A stretch of DNA of 64,000 nucleotides from Nocardia sp. (GCF_025465275.1 NZ_JAODNK010000007.1:1-64000); one strand, 5' to 3'; numbered from the stretch's first letter, positions 1 through 8,657 are shown. A program made the numbers and translations. Notes: a model not told the origin generated them from the letters alone.

Positions 1-180
1 GACCCCACCACAATGCGGTGCCCGGTTTGGTCTACGCTGCGTAGTACTCGGGAACTCCCGGGGCCGGTCGTGCGTTGCGCGGGGCTGGTTCCAGAGTTCC
101 CAGCGTGCTGTAGTTGTGTCGCCCGGCGGAAGGGAGCCCGGGCGACGCCAGTCGAATAGACGACCAGGAAGGCGTTGAGC
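1..180. other. Region upstream of ctaC
   Basis: No gene is supported here. In M. tuberculosis an asnB gene lies upstream of ctaC on the other strand, but no asparagine synthase sequence is visible in these 180 bases. The last bases carry the Shine-Dalgarno AGGAAGG (166-172) of ctaC. The ctaC promoter presumably lies here, but no convincing -10/-35 pair could be picked by eye. Confidence 0.4.
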
Positions 181-1275
181 GTGGCGCACAAGGCGAGCGA
201 AGCGATAGGGGCACGACCCGCCCAGGGTCGACGGGGCCGCATCCTTCGACGGGCCGGGCTGGCGGTGTCCTTGGGCATCACCGCGATGCTCGTCTCCGGC
301 TGCTCGATCGACAACCCGTGGCTTCGATTCGGTTGGCCCTCGGGCATTACGCCGCAGGCCACCCGGATGCGCGAGCTGTGGACATGGTCGGTCATCGCCG
401 CACTGGTGATGGGCGTGCTGGTCTGGGGTCTGACCTTCTGGACGGTCGCATTCCACCGTAAGAAGGCGGACTCCCCGGAGTTCCCGCGGCAGACCGGTTA
501 CAACGTTCCGCTGGAGCTGAGCTACACGGCTGCTCCGTTCGTGATCATCGCGGTGCTGTTCTACTTCACCGTGGTGGTGCAGAACTACGTGGCCGAGAAG
601 GTCCCGAACCCGGATGTCGTCGTCGATGTGACGGCCTTCCAGTGGAACTGGAAGTTCGGTTACCAGAAGGTCGACTTCAAGGACGGCGGTTACCAGCTCG
701 ACGGTGTGGATCACGCCCGTCAGGATGTGAACAAGCAGATCCAGGACGAGTACAAGGAGCGGACGGCCGACGGTCACCCGCAGCCCGGTCCGAACAACGG
801 TCTGCCCGCCAATGACATCTCGTACCTGAACTACGACACGGTCGAGACCGTCGGCACCTCGAACGAGATTCCGATCCTGGTGCTGCCCACCGGTAAGAAC
901 ATCGAGTTCCAGCTGGCCGCCGCGGACGTCATCCACTCATTCTGGGTGCCGGAGTTCCTGTTCAAGCGCGACGTCATGCCGAACCCGAAGCAGAACCACT
1001 CGGACAATATCTTCCAGATCACCAAGATCGAGAAGACCGGCGCGTTCGTCGGCCGCTGCGCGGAAATGTGCGGCACGTTCCACTCGATGATGAACTTCGA
1101 GGTTCGCGCGGTGACGCCGGAGAACTTCACGAAGTACATGGATGCGCGCAAGGCAGGCGAGACGAATGCCGCAGCGCTGCGGGATATCGGCGAGGCACCG
1201 CTGGCCGTAACCACTCAGCCGTTCAATACCAAGCGCGATGCGCGTGGCAATGAACTTGCCTCCGAAGTCAAGTGA
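181..1275 (+). CDS. ctaC: Cytochrome c oxidase subunit II, CtaC (lipoprotein)
   Basis: Subunit II of the aa3-type oxidase, which takes electrons from the bcc complex through the CuA centre. The N-terminus is a basic signal sequence ending in the lipobox LVSGC (Cys about 41). Two membrane segments follow (about 67-90 and 118-135). The periplasmic cupredoxin domain carries the CuA ligands His252, Cys293, Cys297, His301 and Met304, seen as C-A-E-M-C-G-T-F-H-S-M-M. I chose GTG at 181 because AGGAAGG ends 8 bases before it; a TTG at 175 is too close. ctaF follows after 13 bases, so the two are probably co-transcribed. An acidic loop of about 50 residues between TM2 and the CuA core is typical of actinobacterial CtaC. 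Confidence 0.96.
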   Translation: MAHKASEAIGARPAQGRRGRILRRAGLAVSLGITAMLVSGCSIDNPWLRFGWPSGITPQATRMRELWTWSVIAALVMGVLVWGLTFWTVAFHRKKADSPEFPRQTGYNVPLELSYTAAPFVIIAVLFYFTVVVQNYVAEKVPNPDVVVDVTAFQWNWKFGYQKVDFKDGGYQLDGVDHARQDVNKQIQDEYKERTADGHPQPGPNNGLPANDISYLNYDTVETVGTSNEIPILVLPTGKNIEFQLAAADVIHSFWVPEFLFKRDVMPNPKQNHSDNIFQITKIEKTGAFVGRCAEMCGTFHSMMNFEVRAVTPENFTKYMDARKAGETNAAALRDIGEAPLAVTTQPFNTKRDARGNELASEVK

Positions 1276-1288
1276 GGGATGAACTGAT

Positions 1289-1705
1289 ATGAAGGTCGAA
1301 GCTCGCATCTTCGAACTGCTCGCGGTCTTCTTCGCGATCGTGGGAGTCATATACGGCTACTTCACCAGCCAGTCGCGTACCGGCGTCGAATGGGCGGGTA
1401 CCACCGCCATCGTGCTGACGGCTGGCCTGGCGATCATCGTCGGGACCTATTTCCGCTTCGTCGCCCGTCGACTGGACCTGCGTCCGGAAGACTTCGAAGA
1501 GGCGGAGATCGTGGACGGCGCCGGCGACCTGGGCTTCTTCTCGCCCGGTTCGTTCTGGCCCATCCTGCTGGCCGCCTCGGGTTCCATTGCCGCTCTCGGC
1601 TTCGCTTTCTTCCAGTACTGGCTGATCGCGGTCGGCGTGGTCTGCATCCTGTTCGCCGCCGGCGGGCTGGTGTTCGAGTACCACATCGGACCTGAGAAGC
1701 ACTGA
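1289..1705 (+). CDS. ctaF: Cytochrome c oxidase subunit IV, CtaF
   Basis: Small actinobacterial subunit IV of the aa3 oxidase (138 aa, the usual size; Rv2199c family). Four hydrophobic segments are visible: about 7-24, 34-52, 88-107 and 110-127. The short loop '[14 protein letters not shown]' is rich in acidic residues, as in the family. It lies 13 bp downstream of ctaC and ends 12 bp before a strong terminator, so ctaC-ctaF form a two-gene unit. In this window it is cut off from ctaE-qcrCAB by about 37 kb. Confidence 0.93.
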   Translation: MKVEARIFELLAVFFAIVGVIYGYFTSQSRTGVEWAGTTAIVLTAGLAIIVGTYFRFVARRLDLRPEDFEEAEIVDGAGDLGFFSPGSFWPILLAASGSIAALGFAFFQYWLIAVGVVCILFAAGGLVFEYHIGPEKH

Positions 1706-1716
1706 GTCGATAAGCA

Positions 1717-1747
1717 AGCGCCCCACCGGAATTCGGTGGGGCGCTTT
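1717..1747 (+). terminator. Intrinsic terminator of ctaC-ctaF
   Basis: A 12-bp perfect stem (1717-1728 with 1734-1745, AGCGCCCCACCG/CGGTGGGGCGCT) and a 5-base loop, followed by TTGCT. It ends the ctaC-ctaF transcript. Confidence 0.9.
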
Positions 1748-1766
1748 GCTGTATGCGGTCAGCGGC

Positions 1767-1790
1767 GGATCCCGGCCAAACGCATGCCGG
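1767..1790 (-). repeat. Half copy of dispersed palindromic repeat
   Basis: Read on the minus strand this is CCGGCATGC-G-TTTGGCC-G-GGATCC. It matches the left arm of the repeats at 5501-5540 and 8440-8479 with one or two differences. It lies between the ctaF terminator and the next gene. No right arm is present. Confidence 0.55.
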
Positions 1791-1868
1791 TTTGAGGGGC
1801 AGAAGATCCGAAAGGGGGGGTGACCTTTGCCGGGCACCCCGCCTCCCCTCATCGGATGGAACCGGTCC

Positions 1869-2672
1869 TCAGATGCCGAGCGCCTGTTTCAGGCGGGTGG
1901 TGCGCGGGGCCATACCGGCGAGGCCGAGCAGGGCGCGGGGGAAGCGGGGCTGAATCTGGGTGGGGCGGGTGCGAATTGCCGTCTCGATCCAACCGGCCGC
2001 CTGCGCGGAGTTCAGGATCGGCTGTTCGGTGTAGTACGTCGGCGCGGCGGAGTCCATGCGGAAGGCCGGATAGTGCACCGCGGTGACATGAATACCGCGT
2101 GGGGCCAATTCGGCGTCGGCGCATTGGCCGAAGGTGGTCCAGGCCGCCTGGGAACTGGCGTAGGCCCCGAAATTCGGTGCGGCGCCGGTGGTGGGGCTCC
2201 ACGGGCCGACATTCACCACATGACCCGAGCCGCCTGCCAGCATCGCGGGTAGTAGGCCGAGAGTCAGTCGCAGCGGCCCGAAATAGTTGACGGCCATCGT
2301 GCGCTGGTAATCCCTGAAGCGATCCAGGGATTCCAGGACGGGGCGACGCGTCGGGCGGCCGGCATTGTTGACGAGAACATCGATGCTGTCGAATTCGGTG
2401 AGTAGCCATTCGACGAGCTGATCGACATCGCCCAGGGCGGAGATATCGCAGCGGTTCCAATGGGCGCGGCCGCCGGAATCGACTATGGCAGCGCAGTCTT
2501 CGACGAGTTGGCTCCCGCGGCGCGCGACGAGGAGGACCTCTGCGCCGTGGGAGGCGAGTAATCGGGCGGTGGTCCGGCCGATATCGGAGCAGGCATCGGT
2601 GATGACAATGCGTTTACCCGCAATGGTATTCACGGCGGGACGGGGGCGGCGGGCAGCACGGAATTCGACCAT
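1869..2672 (-). CDS. Short-chain dehydrogenase-like protein with degenerate active site
   Basis: Classical SDR fold: N-terminal Rossmann beta-alpha unit, 'DVLVNNAG' (about 99-106), then a catalytic-region loop. The signature residues are altered. The TGxxxGxG dinucleotide motif reads T-D-A-C-S-D-I-G, so two of three glycines are gone. The YxxxK motif reads Y-A-S-S-Q, replacing the catalytic Lys by Gln. Length (267 aa) is normal for the family. It may be an inactive SDR with a binding or structural role, or a divergent enzyme. It stands alone between the ctaF terminator and an FAD oxidoreductase on the same strand, about 130 bp away. Substrate unknown. Confidence 0.85.
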   Translation of the reverse strand: MVEFRAARRPRPAVNTIAGKRIVITDACSDIGRTTARLLASHGAEVLLVARRGSQLVEDCAAIVDSGGRAHWNRCDISALGDVDQLVEWLLTEFDSIDVLVNNAGRPTRRPVLESLDRFRDYQRTMAVNYFGPLRLTLGLLPAMLAGGSGHVVNVGPWSPTTGAAPNFGAYASSQAAWTTFGQCADAELAPRGIHVTAVHYPAFRMDSAAPTYYTEQPILNSAQAAGWIETAIRTRPTQIQPRFPRALLGLAGMAPRTTRLKQALGI

Positions 2673-2803
2673 GGGACAGGCAACCTTCAGTCAAGAATGA
2701 ACTGAGCTGAACCATGTACCGGTGCCCCGCCGACAGTACCGATACCGTCCGCACCACCTGCAGCGGCTGCTAACCGGTTGCTGGCGGTGCGGCGGAACAC
2801 ATT

Positions 2804-4063
2804 CTAATCGGTCGGGTCATAACGCCGGGCGCGTTCGGTGAGGCAGATCTCGTCGATCGAGGAAACGATGTCCCGCAACAGTTCCGAGGGCAGCGCGGCC
2901 GGGCGCAGGCGGCAGGTGAAGGTGATGAAGCCGTGGTCCTCTTCGTCGAGTTCATGCAGGTAGGTGGACCGCACGCCATAGGTGAGGGCGGAGATGACGG
3001 TGAAGCAGCCGGTGCTCTCGCGGTGGCCGGAGAAGAGATCGTGCAGGCGGTGGAAGACCCGCGGATAGGTGGACATCGGCGCGAAAACCGAGATGCGGTA
3101 GGCCGCTCCGCGTTCCGAGGAACTGATAACGGTATCGGCCAAGTACTCCGCATCGCGCAGCGTCAGCACCTTCGGAGCGAACATGAGCGCACCGGCGGCG
3201 GCATTGCGGACGGGCATACCGGCGCGGCCGCCGGCCGAGGCGGCAATGGCGCCCAGCGACTTCCGGGCGCGGGCGCCGACCTCGCGGCGGGCCCGCAGCG
3301 ACAGATTGGGCGCGGTGGGGTGCAGGCTGGACCACTGGCCGAAGCGGACGGTGCCGAGCTGCACGGTGCCGGTGCCGACCGGGCGGGCGACCTTCAGCGG
3401 TGCGGTGTCCACCCAGCGGCCCACCTGCAGCATGGCGCCGCCGGGGGACTGAATCTCCTTGTAGGACTGCTCCACGAAGGTGTCGAAGTCCAGGAAGCGG
3501 TGGGCGTCGGTGGTGAGCCAGGTGCGGTCCTTGTCCACATCGGTCACCTCTAGCGTGAGCGCGGTAATGATGCCGGTGCGCCCGCCGCCGCCCAGGATCC
3601 GGCGGAATCGCTCGGTGTGATGATTGCGCCCGCAGGTGCCGAAACGTCCGTCCTGATCGACGTATTCGAGTTCCACCACATTGTCGCTGAACATGCCGAA
3701 GCGGTGCGAGGCGGCGCTGAGCCCGCCGACCGCCGCGAAACCGCCCGCGGTGATATCCCGATGATCGCCGACAATGGGCAGACCCAGGCCGTGCGCGCCG
3801 AGGGTGCGGTCGATATCGGACAGCCGCGCCCCCGCCTGCACCCGCACGGTGCGTGCGTCCGCGTCGACGACCTGTACGCGGTTCATCCTGCGCATGGACA
3901 GCACGCTGCCCTGGTCCGGGAGGGAAAGCTCCTCGTCCGGCCGCTCCCCACCGCGGATGATCAGCGGTTTCGTGGACGTGCGCGAATCCCGCACGGTGCG
4001 AACCACATCCGCGGTATCGCGGGGGAGGAATTCTGCGGGGAGGGTGGAGAGGGACGTGCTCAT
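2804..4063 (-). CDS. FAD-binding (PCMH-type) oxidoreductase
   Basis: Flavoprotein of the GlcD/UbiD-like FAD_binding_4 superfamily. The N-terminal FAD domain runs to about residue 190 and contains 'VRVQAGARLSDIDRTL' and the pyrophosphate-binding stretch 'GDHRDITAGGFAAVGG'. 'RILGGGGRTGIITALTLEV' closes the domain. The C-terminal half is a poorly conserved cap. No covalent-flavin His is obvious. Start ATG 4063 gives the better N-terminus; ATG 4081 is in frame upstream, and neither has a strong Shine-Dalgarno. Substrate cannot be named; DprE1-like and alditol-oxidase-like proteins share this fold. Divergent from the 4255 gene. Confidence 0.8.
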   Translation of the reverse strand: MSTSLSTLPAEFLPRDTADVVRTVRDSRTSTKPLIIRGGERPDEELSLPDQGSVLSMRRMNRVQVVDADARTVRVQAGARLSDIDRTLGAHGLGLPIVGDHRDITAGGFAAVGGLSAASHRFGMFSDNVVELEYVDQDGRFGTCGRNHHTERFRRILGGGGRTGIITALTLEVTDVDKDRTWLTTDAHRFLDFDTFVEQSYKEIQSPGGAMLQVGRWVDTAPLKVARPVGTGTVQLGTVRFGQWSSLHPTAPNLSLRARREVGARARKSLGAIAASAGGRAGMPVRNAAAGALMFAPKVLTLRDAEYLADTVISSSERGAAYRISVFAPMSTYPRVFHRLHDLFSGHRESTGCFTVISALTYGVRSTYLHELDEEDHGFITFTCRLRPAALPSELLRDIVSSIDEICLTERARRYDPTD

Positions 4064-4254
4064 GGCGCTACAGCTAACCATAGTCGCGCCGGTTGTGCTC
4101 GTGCTTGGACCGCCGTCCCGGTGAGCGGGGGTGAGACATGGTGTGAACAGCGTGTTTCCGGTCGCGGCGGTCGGGTTCGCTATGAATTCGCGGGGCTCGG
4201 GTGCGGGGTGTGAAGCGGCCCGAACTGTCGGTGGATATACGTATAGTCCGCGCC

Positions 4255-5463
4255 ATGAGTTCTTCGGGCGGGGATTTGAGGTTGGAGCGAAATCGGTTCG
4301 GCAACAAGGTGCTTGCGCAGGTACAGCAGTACGAAGGGATCAATTCGGCGGAATTCGATGCCGAGGCGTTCGAGGTCGCATTCCGGTTCCGGGATACCGG
4401 GCACGGGAAGCTAGTGCTGCACACGCTGTTCGAACGGTGTCAGGGGCAACCGGATCAGGAGCGCCTGCGTCGCGTCGCCGATCTGCTGCAGGCGTTTTTG
4501 TCGGAAGGTGAGCCGGACACCTGGGATTCGGTGGTGGGGCGACTACGTCCGGTGTTGCGCGGGTCCGGGCGTATTCACTTGGATTTCGAGGGTTTCGACA
4601 GCCGGCAGGTAATGGTGTGGCGGCCGGCGCTGCCCTATCTGATCGAGATGATCGTGATCGACAATCCGAGCACGATTCATTTCGTCACCACCGTTGATCT
4701 GCGGCGGTGGGGTGTGGACGCGGAGCGTGTGTTCCGGTCCGCGCATATGAATATGGCGGGGCTGGCGATGAATACGCTGGAGGCATTCGAACCCTGCACG
4801 GGTATCAGGGTTCTCGAATTCGCCGATGATAACGGCGAGAGTTATGTCGGGTCGCTACCGCTGCTCGGTGGGTGGCTGGCCGGTGTCCGGGCGCGGACAG
4901 GTGTGCGCCCGATGGTGTTGCTACCCGGGCATCTCGGCATGTTCGTGGTGCTGGGGGCGGCGGAGGAGCAGTTGCCGATCTTCCTGGAGATGGCGGAGGA
5001 GAAATACAGCGAGGCGCTACGGCCGCTCTCACCGCTGCCGTACACGGTGGACGAGGAGGGGGAGTTGGTGCCGCTGCAGCTGCCGGAGGAACATCCGGCC
5101 TGGCATGCGCTGCGGCGACTCGAGGTGGGGCTGGCTTCCAGTACCTACCGCACGCAGACCGAACACCTACGCGCCGACCGGTTCCGGGAGGAGGCGGTCA
5201 GTGAACTCATGCATGTGCGCGCGTCCGATGGGACTTCGCACACCATGGCGCCCTGGACGGACGGTGTTCCCACGCTGCTGCCGCGAGCGCACTTCCTCTG
5301 CCTGGTGACCAGTGGCGGTGAGGTGGTCCGGGTCGCGTGGGAAGACGTTGCCGCGCATATCGATCTGACGCCCGTGGACGGATACGACCCGCCGCGCTAT
5401 CGGGTGAGGGACCACCCGTCCGCCGAGATCATGTCCTGCCTGCGCGCACTGCCGGGCTACTGA
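4255..5463 (+). CDS. Hypothetical protein, cytosolic, two-part
   Basis: A 402-aa soluble protein with no signal peptide or membrane segment. The N-terminal third is charged and helical ('LRRVADLLQAFLSEGEPDTWDSVVGRLRPVL'). The middle contains paired hydrophobic strands ('MVLLPGHLGMFVVLG'), and the C-terminus is a possible small beta domain. It loosely recalls DUF1444-type proteins, but I cannot confirm the family. ATG 4255 is preferred over GTG/ATG codons further upstream because the first 18 residues of the longer reading frame look non-coding. No operon partner; transcribed away from the FAD oxidoreductase. Confidence 0.7.
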   Translation: MSSSGGDLRLERNRFGNKVLAQVQQYEGINSAEFDAEAFEVAFRFRDTGHGKLVLHTLFERCQGQPDQERLRRVADLLQAFLSEGEPDTWDSVVGRLRPVLRGSGRIHLDFEGFDSRQVMVWRPALPYLIEMIVIDNPSTIHFVTTVDLRRWGVDAERVFRSAHMNMAGLAMNTLEAFEPCTGIRVLEFADDNGESYVGSLPLLGGWLAGVRARTGVRPMVLLPGHLGMFVVLGAAEEQLPIFLEMAEEKYSEALRPLSPLPYTVDEEGELVPLQLPEEHPAWHALRRLEVGLASSTYRTQTEHLRADRFREEAVSELMHVRASDGTSHTMAPWTDGVPTLLPRAHFLCLVTSGGEVVRVAWEDVAAHIDLTPVDGYDPPRYRVRDHPSAEIMSCLRALPGY

Positions 5464-5500
5464 GCCTGTTCGAGCGGTTAGCCCCGTTATCCCGGGGTAG

Positions 5501-5540
5501 CCCTCCGTCATCCCGGCATGCTTTTGGCCAGGATCCACAC
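5501..5540 (+). repeat. Dispersed palindromic repeat, left half only
   Basis: The sequence CGTCATCCCGGCATGC, then TTTTGGCC-A-GGATCCACAC, is nearly identical to 8442-8479. It lies between two co-directional genes. The complementary right arm seen at 8501-8537 is missing here. Confidence 0.7.
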
Positions 5541-5678
5541 GGTTGGTGACCCAATGGTGTGTTGGGGTGCGAAGTCTGACGCGAATCGTCCGGTTGATCC
5601 GGGTTTCGGCGGCGGGTCCGGCGGTGTGGCGAATATTGGGTCGGAGCCTGTCACAACGGTCGACTAGGGTCGGGATTT

Positions 5679-6227
5679 GTGGACAGGGCACAATTGACCG
5701 CCGAAATGGCGGAGGGGACAACACCGGAATTCCTCTATTTCTGGGGGCATACCCGCACTCCGGGGCACGAGGTGGGCAAGTGGGTACTGAGCCAGTGGTG
5801 GCCGGTGGAATTCACCGTCGACGGCCAGACCTACCGCAGCGCAGAGCATTTCATGATGGGCGAGAAGGCCCGCCTCTTCGGTGACGAGCAGGTCCGCGAC
5901 CGAGTGCTCGCCAGCGCCACCCCCGCCGACGCCAAACGGCTCGGCCGCGAGGTGCGCGGCTTCGATACCGGCACCTGGGTGGCGCACCGCTTCGACATCG
6001 TCATGCGCGGCAGTATCGCCAAATTCGGCCAGCACGACGCCCTACGCGACTTCCTCCTCGCCACCCACGGCAAAATCCTCGTGGAAGCCGCTCCCCGCGA
6101 CACCATCTGGGGCATCGGCCTCGGCGCCGAACACCCGTCCGCCGCCGACCCCTCCCAATGGCGCGGCGAAAACCTCCTGGGCTTCGCCCTCATGGAAGCC
6201 CGCGACGCCCTCGTCTCAGTGAGCTGA
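5679..6227 (+). CDS. NADAR family protein (YbiA-like)
   Basis: 182 aa with the NADAR/YbiA signature: 'YFWGH', 'LSQWW', 'YRSAEHFMMGEKA', 'AKRLGREVRGF', 'KFGQHDALRDFLLAT' and 'DTIWGIGL'. Family members act on riboflavin-pathway intermediates (N-glycosidase action on ribosylamino-pyrimidines) or remove ADP-ribose from guanine in nucleic acids. The conserved Glu of AEHFMM and the Trp-Gly near the C-terminus are present. Start GTG 5679. It stands alone with no toxin gene next to it, so a metabolite-repair role is as likely as a DNA-repair one. Confidence 0.88.
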   Translation: MDRAQLTAEMAEGTTPEFLYFWGHTRTPGHEVGKWVLSQWWPVEFTVDGQTYRSAEHFMMGEKARLFGDEQVRDRVLASATPADAKRLGREVRGFDTGTWVAHRFDIVMRGSIAKFGQHDALRDFLLATHGKILVEAAPRDTIWGIGLGAEHPSAADPSQWRGENLLGFALMEARDALVSVS

Positions 6228-6512
6228 CCAGGCCAGCCGCACGCACCCGAACCGATCGAACAGCGGTTCCCGGGACGGAACAGCGCGCTTCCGGATGGAA
6301 CAGACGTTGTCAGGCCTGTTCGGTGCTGAGGCGATGCCACCACTAGTTCCTGGTGATCGGTTGTTCAGTCGGGGGCGGATCGGACTTCAGTTGGGCGGGA
6401 ACCCGAGGGCGGCGGGCTTTCATGATCGCCAGGAAGATCGTGGCCGGTGTCCTTGGCGGGCAGCGACATCCGTCCCGGCTGCTGCGGGGCGGATGCATTG
6501 GTGGTGGTTGGG
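6228..6512. other. Intergenic region between convergent genes
   Basis: 285 bases between the stops of the NADAR and monooxygenase genes. Several short ORFs cross it, all with atypical Pro/Arg-rich translations. I see no gene, clear terminator or repeat. Confidence 0.4.
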
Positions 6513-7679
6513 TCAGCGGTTGGCTAGTTCGGCTAGTTGGTAGGCGAGGGCATTGCGGACTGCGGGGATGCGGGTGGCGGTGGTGATCAAGAGGTTTCGG
6601 ATGAGGCGGGCGGGGCGGGGGCGGAGGGTGGCCATGCGGGTCATGCGGTCGGTGAACTTCACTACGCCGGCTGCTACTGGGCGGCGGGTCTTTTCGTAGG
6701 TGTCGAGGAGGTCGGGGGCGCCGTGGAGGGTGCGGGCCAGGAGGGTGCCCAGGAGGGCGGCGTCCTGGATTCCGGTGTTCATGCCCTGGCCGCCGGCGGG
6801 GCTGTGGACGTGGGCGGCGTCGCCTGCGAGGAAGATGCGGTCGGCGCGGTAGTGGTCGGCGAGGCGGTGGTGGACGCGGAAGCGTGAGCTCCACAGCACG
6901 TCATGGACTTTCACATTCGAGTCGGGGCGGCGCTGGTCCAGGATCGCCTGTACATCCTCGAGGCTCGGCTTCTCCGGGGCCTCGGCGATGGTCGCGACCA
7001 CGCGGTAGCGGGTGTTTGTCGCATCGGGCAGCGCCGCGACGACGGTGACGCCCTCGGGGGACAGGCTCAGTGAGACCTCGTTGCGCGGGTCGGGCCAGGA
7101 CATGTGGATGTCGGCCAGTACGAAGGATTCGGCATAGGTGGAACCGGTGAAACCGATACCGGCGGCCTCGCGGACCTTGCTGTGCATGCCGTCTGCGCCG
7201 ATCACGTAGTCCGCGCGCAGCGAGCCCGTGCCATCCGGGCCGGTGTATTCGAGGGTGACGCCGGTGTCGTCCTGGGTGAGGCCGGTGACCTCGTAGAGGC
7301 GGTGCACCTGTGCGCCCGCCTTCTCCAGCCGGGCCAGCAGGATGGCCTCGGTGGACTCCTGCCCGATCATCAGGGCGTACGGGTACGGGGTGGGGAGCTC
7401 GGCGAACGAGACCCGGGCCAGTGCGCGCTCGCCGTCCCGCATGACGAAGTTCGGTGTCTGGATGCCGTGTTCGATGAGCTGATCGGCAATCCCGTAGTCG
7501 GCCAGCACCTCCAGGGTGCGGGCGTGCACCACGACGGCTCGTGAGGTGTTCGCGCCCTCGGCCAGGCGGTCGAGCAGTACTACGTCGATGCCCGCGTCGG
7601 CGAGAGCGATGCCTGCGGTCAGACCAGCGGGGCCCGCGCCGACGATAGCGACGGTGGTGGTGGCGGGAATGGTGTCCAT
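6513..7679 (-). CDS. FAD-dependent monooxygenase (PHBH/TetX-type)
   Basis: Class A flavoprotein aromatic hydroxylase-like protein, 388 aa. It shows the N-terminal GAGPAG Rossmann motif (about 14-19), 'DYVIGADGMHSKVR' (the DG motif, about 157-170) and 'RIFLAGDAAHVHSPAGGQGMN' (GD motif, about 275-295). The usual reaction is NAD(P)H- and O2-dependent hydroxylation of a phenol or polycyclic ring, including antibiotics such as rifampicin or tetracycline; the substrate here is unknown. A TetR gene is divergent, with four operator-like boxes between them, so expression is probably induced by the substrate. Confidence 0.92.
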   Translation of the reverse strand: MDTIPATTTVAIVGAGPAGLTAGIALADAGIDVVLLDRLAEGANTSRAVVVHARTLEVLADYGIADQLIEHGIQTPNFVMRDGERALARVSFAELPTPYPYALMIGQESTEAILLARLEKAGAQVHRLYEVTGLTQDDTGVTLEYTGPDGTGSLRADYVIGADGMHSKVREAAGIGFTGSTYAESFVLADIHMSWPDPRNEVSLSLSPEGVTVVAALPDATNTRYRVVATIAEAPEKPSLEDVQAILDQRRPDSNVKVHDVLWSSRFRVHHRLADHYRADRIFLAGDAAHVHSPAGGQGMNTGIQDAALLGTLLARTLHGAPDLLDTYEKTRRPVAAGVVKFTDRMTRMATLRPRPARLIRNLLITTATRIPAVRNALAYQLAELANR

Positions 7680-7698
7680 ATCGACTCCTAAAGCTTTG

Positions 7699-7784
7699 CC
7701 AACATCTGTTGGCCAACATCTGTTGACTTAGACATTAGGACCCCATCGCGGGTGTGTCAACACTTGTTGGCCTACAGTCGTTGG
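7699..7784. promoter_or_regulatory. Four 14-bp operator boxes for the TetR regulator
   Basis: Boxes at 7699-7712 (CCAACATCTGTTGG), 7713-7726 (CCAACATCTGTTGA), 7757-7770 (TCAACACTTGTTGG) and 7771-7784 (CCTACAGTCGTTGG) fit CCAACA-NN-TGTTGG. They form two abutting pairs 30 bp apart. The left pair faces the monooxygenase and the right pair ends one base before the TetR ATG. This arrangement suggests repression of both genes by the TetR protein. Confidence 0.85.
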
Positions 7785-7785
7785 C

Positions 7786-8364
7786 ATGACAGCCGAGAGC
7801 ACCCCGCGCCGATCCGACGCCACCCGCGCCGCGATCCTCGACGCCGCGCGCCGGAGATTCGCCGAGGATGGGTTCCGCAAGGCGACCATTCGCGCCATCG
7901 CGGCCGATGCCGGAATCGACCCGTCGATGGTCATGCGCTACTACGGCAATAAAGACGGCCTGTTCGCCGCCGCCGTGGATATCCGCCTGGACCTGCCGGA
8001 TCTTAATGCCGCGCAGTCCGATTCGCTCGGCGAACTGCTGGTGCGCCGCTTCCTCGAACTCTGGGAGGCGGCACCCGGCAACGACATCATCCTGACCCTG
8101 ATGCGCTCCGCGGTCACCGACGACATCGCCACCGACCGCGTTCGCCAAATCTTCGCCGAACAGGTGATGCCCTCCGTGCTGAGCGTCGGCGACCCCGCCG
8201 ACGCCCCCCGCCGCGCCGCGCTGATCGTCACCCAAATGCTGGGAATCGCCCTGTGCCGCTACGTCCTCCGCATTCCCCCCGTGGTGGCTCTCACCCCCGA
8301 CCAGCTGATCGCCGAGATCGGCCCGACCATCCAGCGCTACCTGGTGTCAGCCCCCGCGGCCTGA
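7786..8364 (+). CDS. TetR family transcriptional regulator
   Basis: 192 aa. The N-terminal TetR helix-turn-helix spans about 13-58 ('AAILDAARRRFAEDGFRKATIRAIAADAGIDPSMVMRYYGNKDGLF' region). The helical C-terminal ligand domain is of the small TetR_C type. Divergent from the FAD monooxygenase with four palindromic boxes between them, so it most likely represses both. The ATG lies one base after the last operator box, leaving no room for a normal Shine-Dalgarno. The mRNA may be leaderless or the boxes may double as leader. Confidence 0.92.
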   Translation: MTAESTPRRSDATRAAILDAARRRFAEDGFRKATIRAIAADAGIDPSMVMRYYGNKDGLFAAAVDIRLDLPDLNAAQSDSLGELLVRRFLELWEAAPGNDIILTLMRSAVTDDIATDRVRQIFAEQVMPSVLSVGDPADAPRRAALIVTQMLGIALCRYVLRIPPVVALTPDQLIAEIGPTIQRYLVSAPAA

Positions 8365-8439
8365 TCCGGGGCTGCGATATGCCGCCTCGGCCCGGTCCGG
8401 CCATATCGTCACCGGCACCGAGATCCGGGTGCAACGTCG

Positions 8440-8537
8440 CCCTCGTCATCCCGGCACGCTTTTGGCCGGGATCCACACCTGCGGCGCTGCAACATGTCTC
8501 GGTGGATCCGGCCATACGCACGCCGGAATGACGAGGG
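8440..8537. repeat. Palindromic MITE-like repeat, full copy
   Basis: The left arm 8440-8479 starts CCCTCGTCATCCCGGCACGC and is matched by the inverted right arm 8501-8537, which ends GCACGCCGGAATGACGAGGG. The inner parts TGGCCGGGATCCAC and GGTGGATCCGGCCA also pair. The loop is about 20 bases. The element lies between two converging genes. Left-arm copies occur at 5501-5540 and, inverted, at 1767-1790. No ORF is inside. Confidence 0.8.
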
Positions 8538-8657
8538 CGGGCGATGACTTCACGGCGCGAAGCTCGTCACTGCCGTCTCGGTCGGTGCGCGGGATGAACG
8601 CCGTTGGTCATCCACGGCCCAGCGCCATTGCTGGGGCGCAATCGGTTTCGGAGTGCG

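Noticed and set aside
6343..6894. Pro/Arg/His-rich 183-codon frame at the end of the monooxygenase gene
   Set aside because: Out-of-frame shadow of the monooxygenase C-terminus with strongly biased composition.
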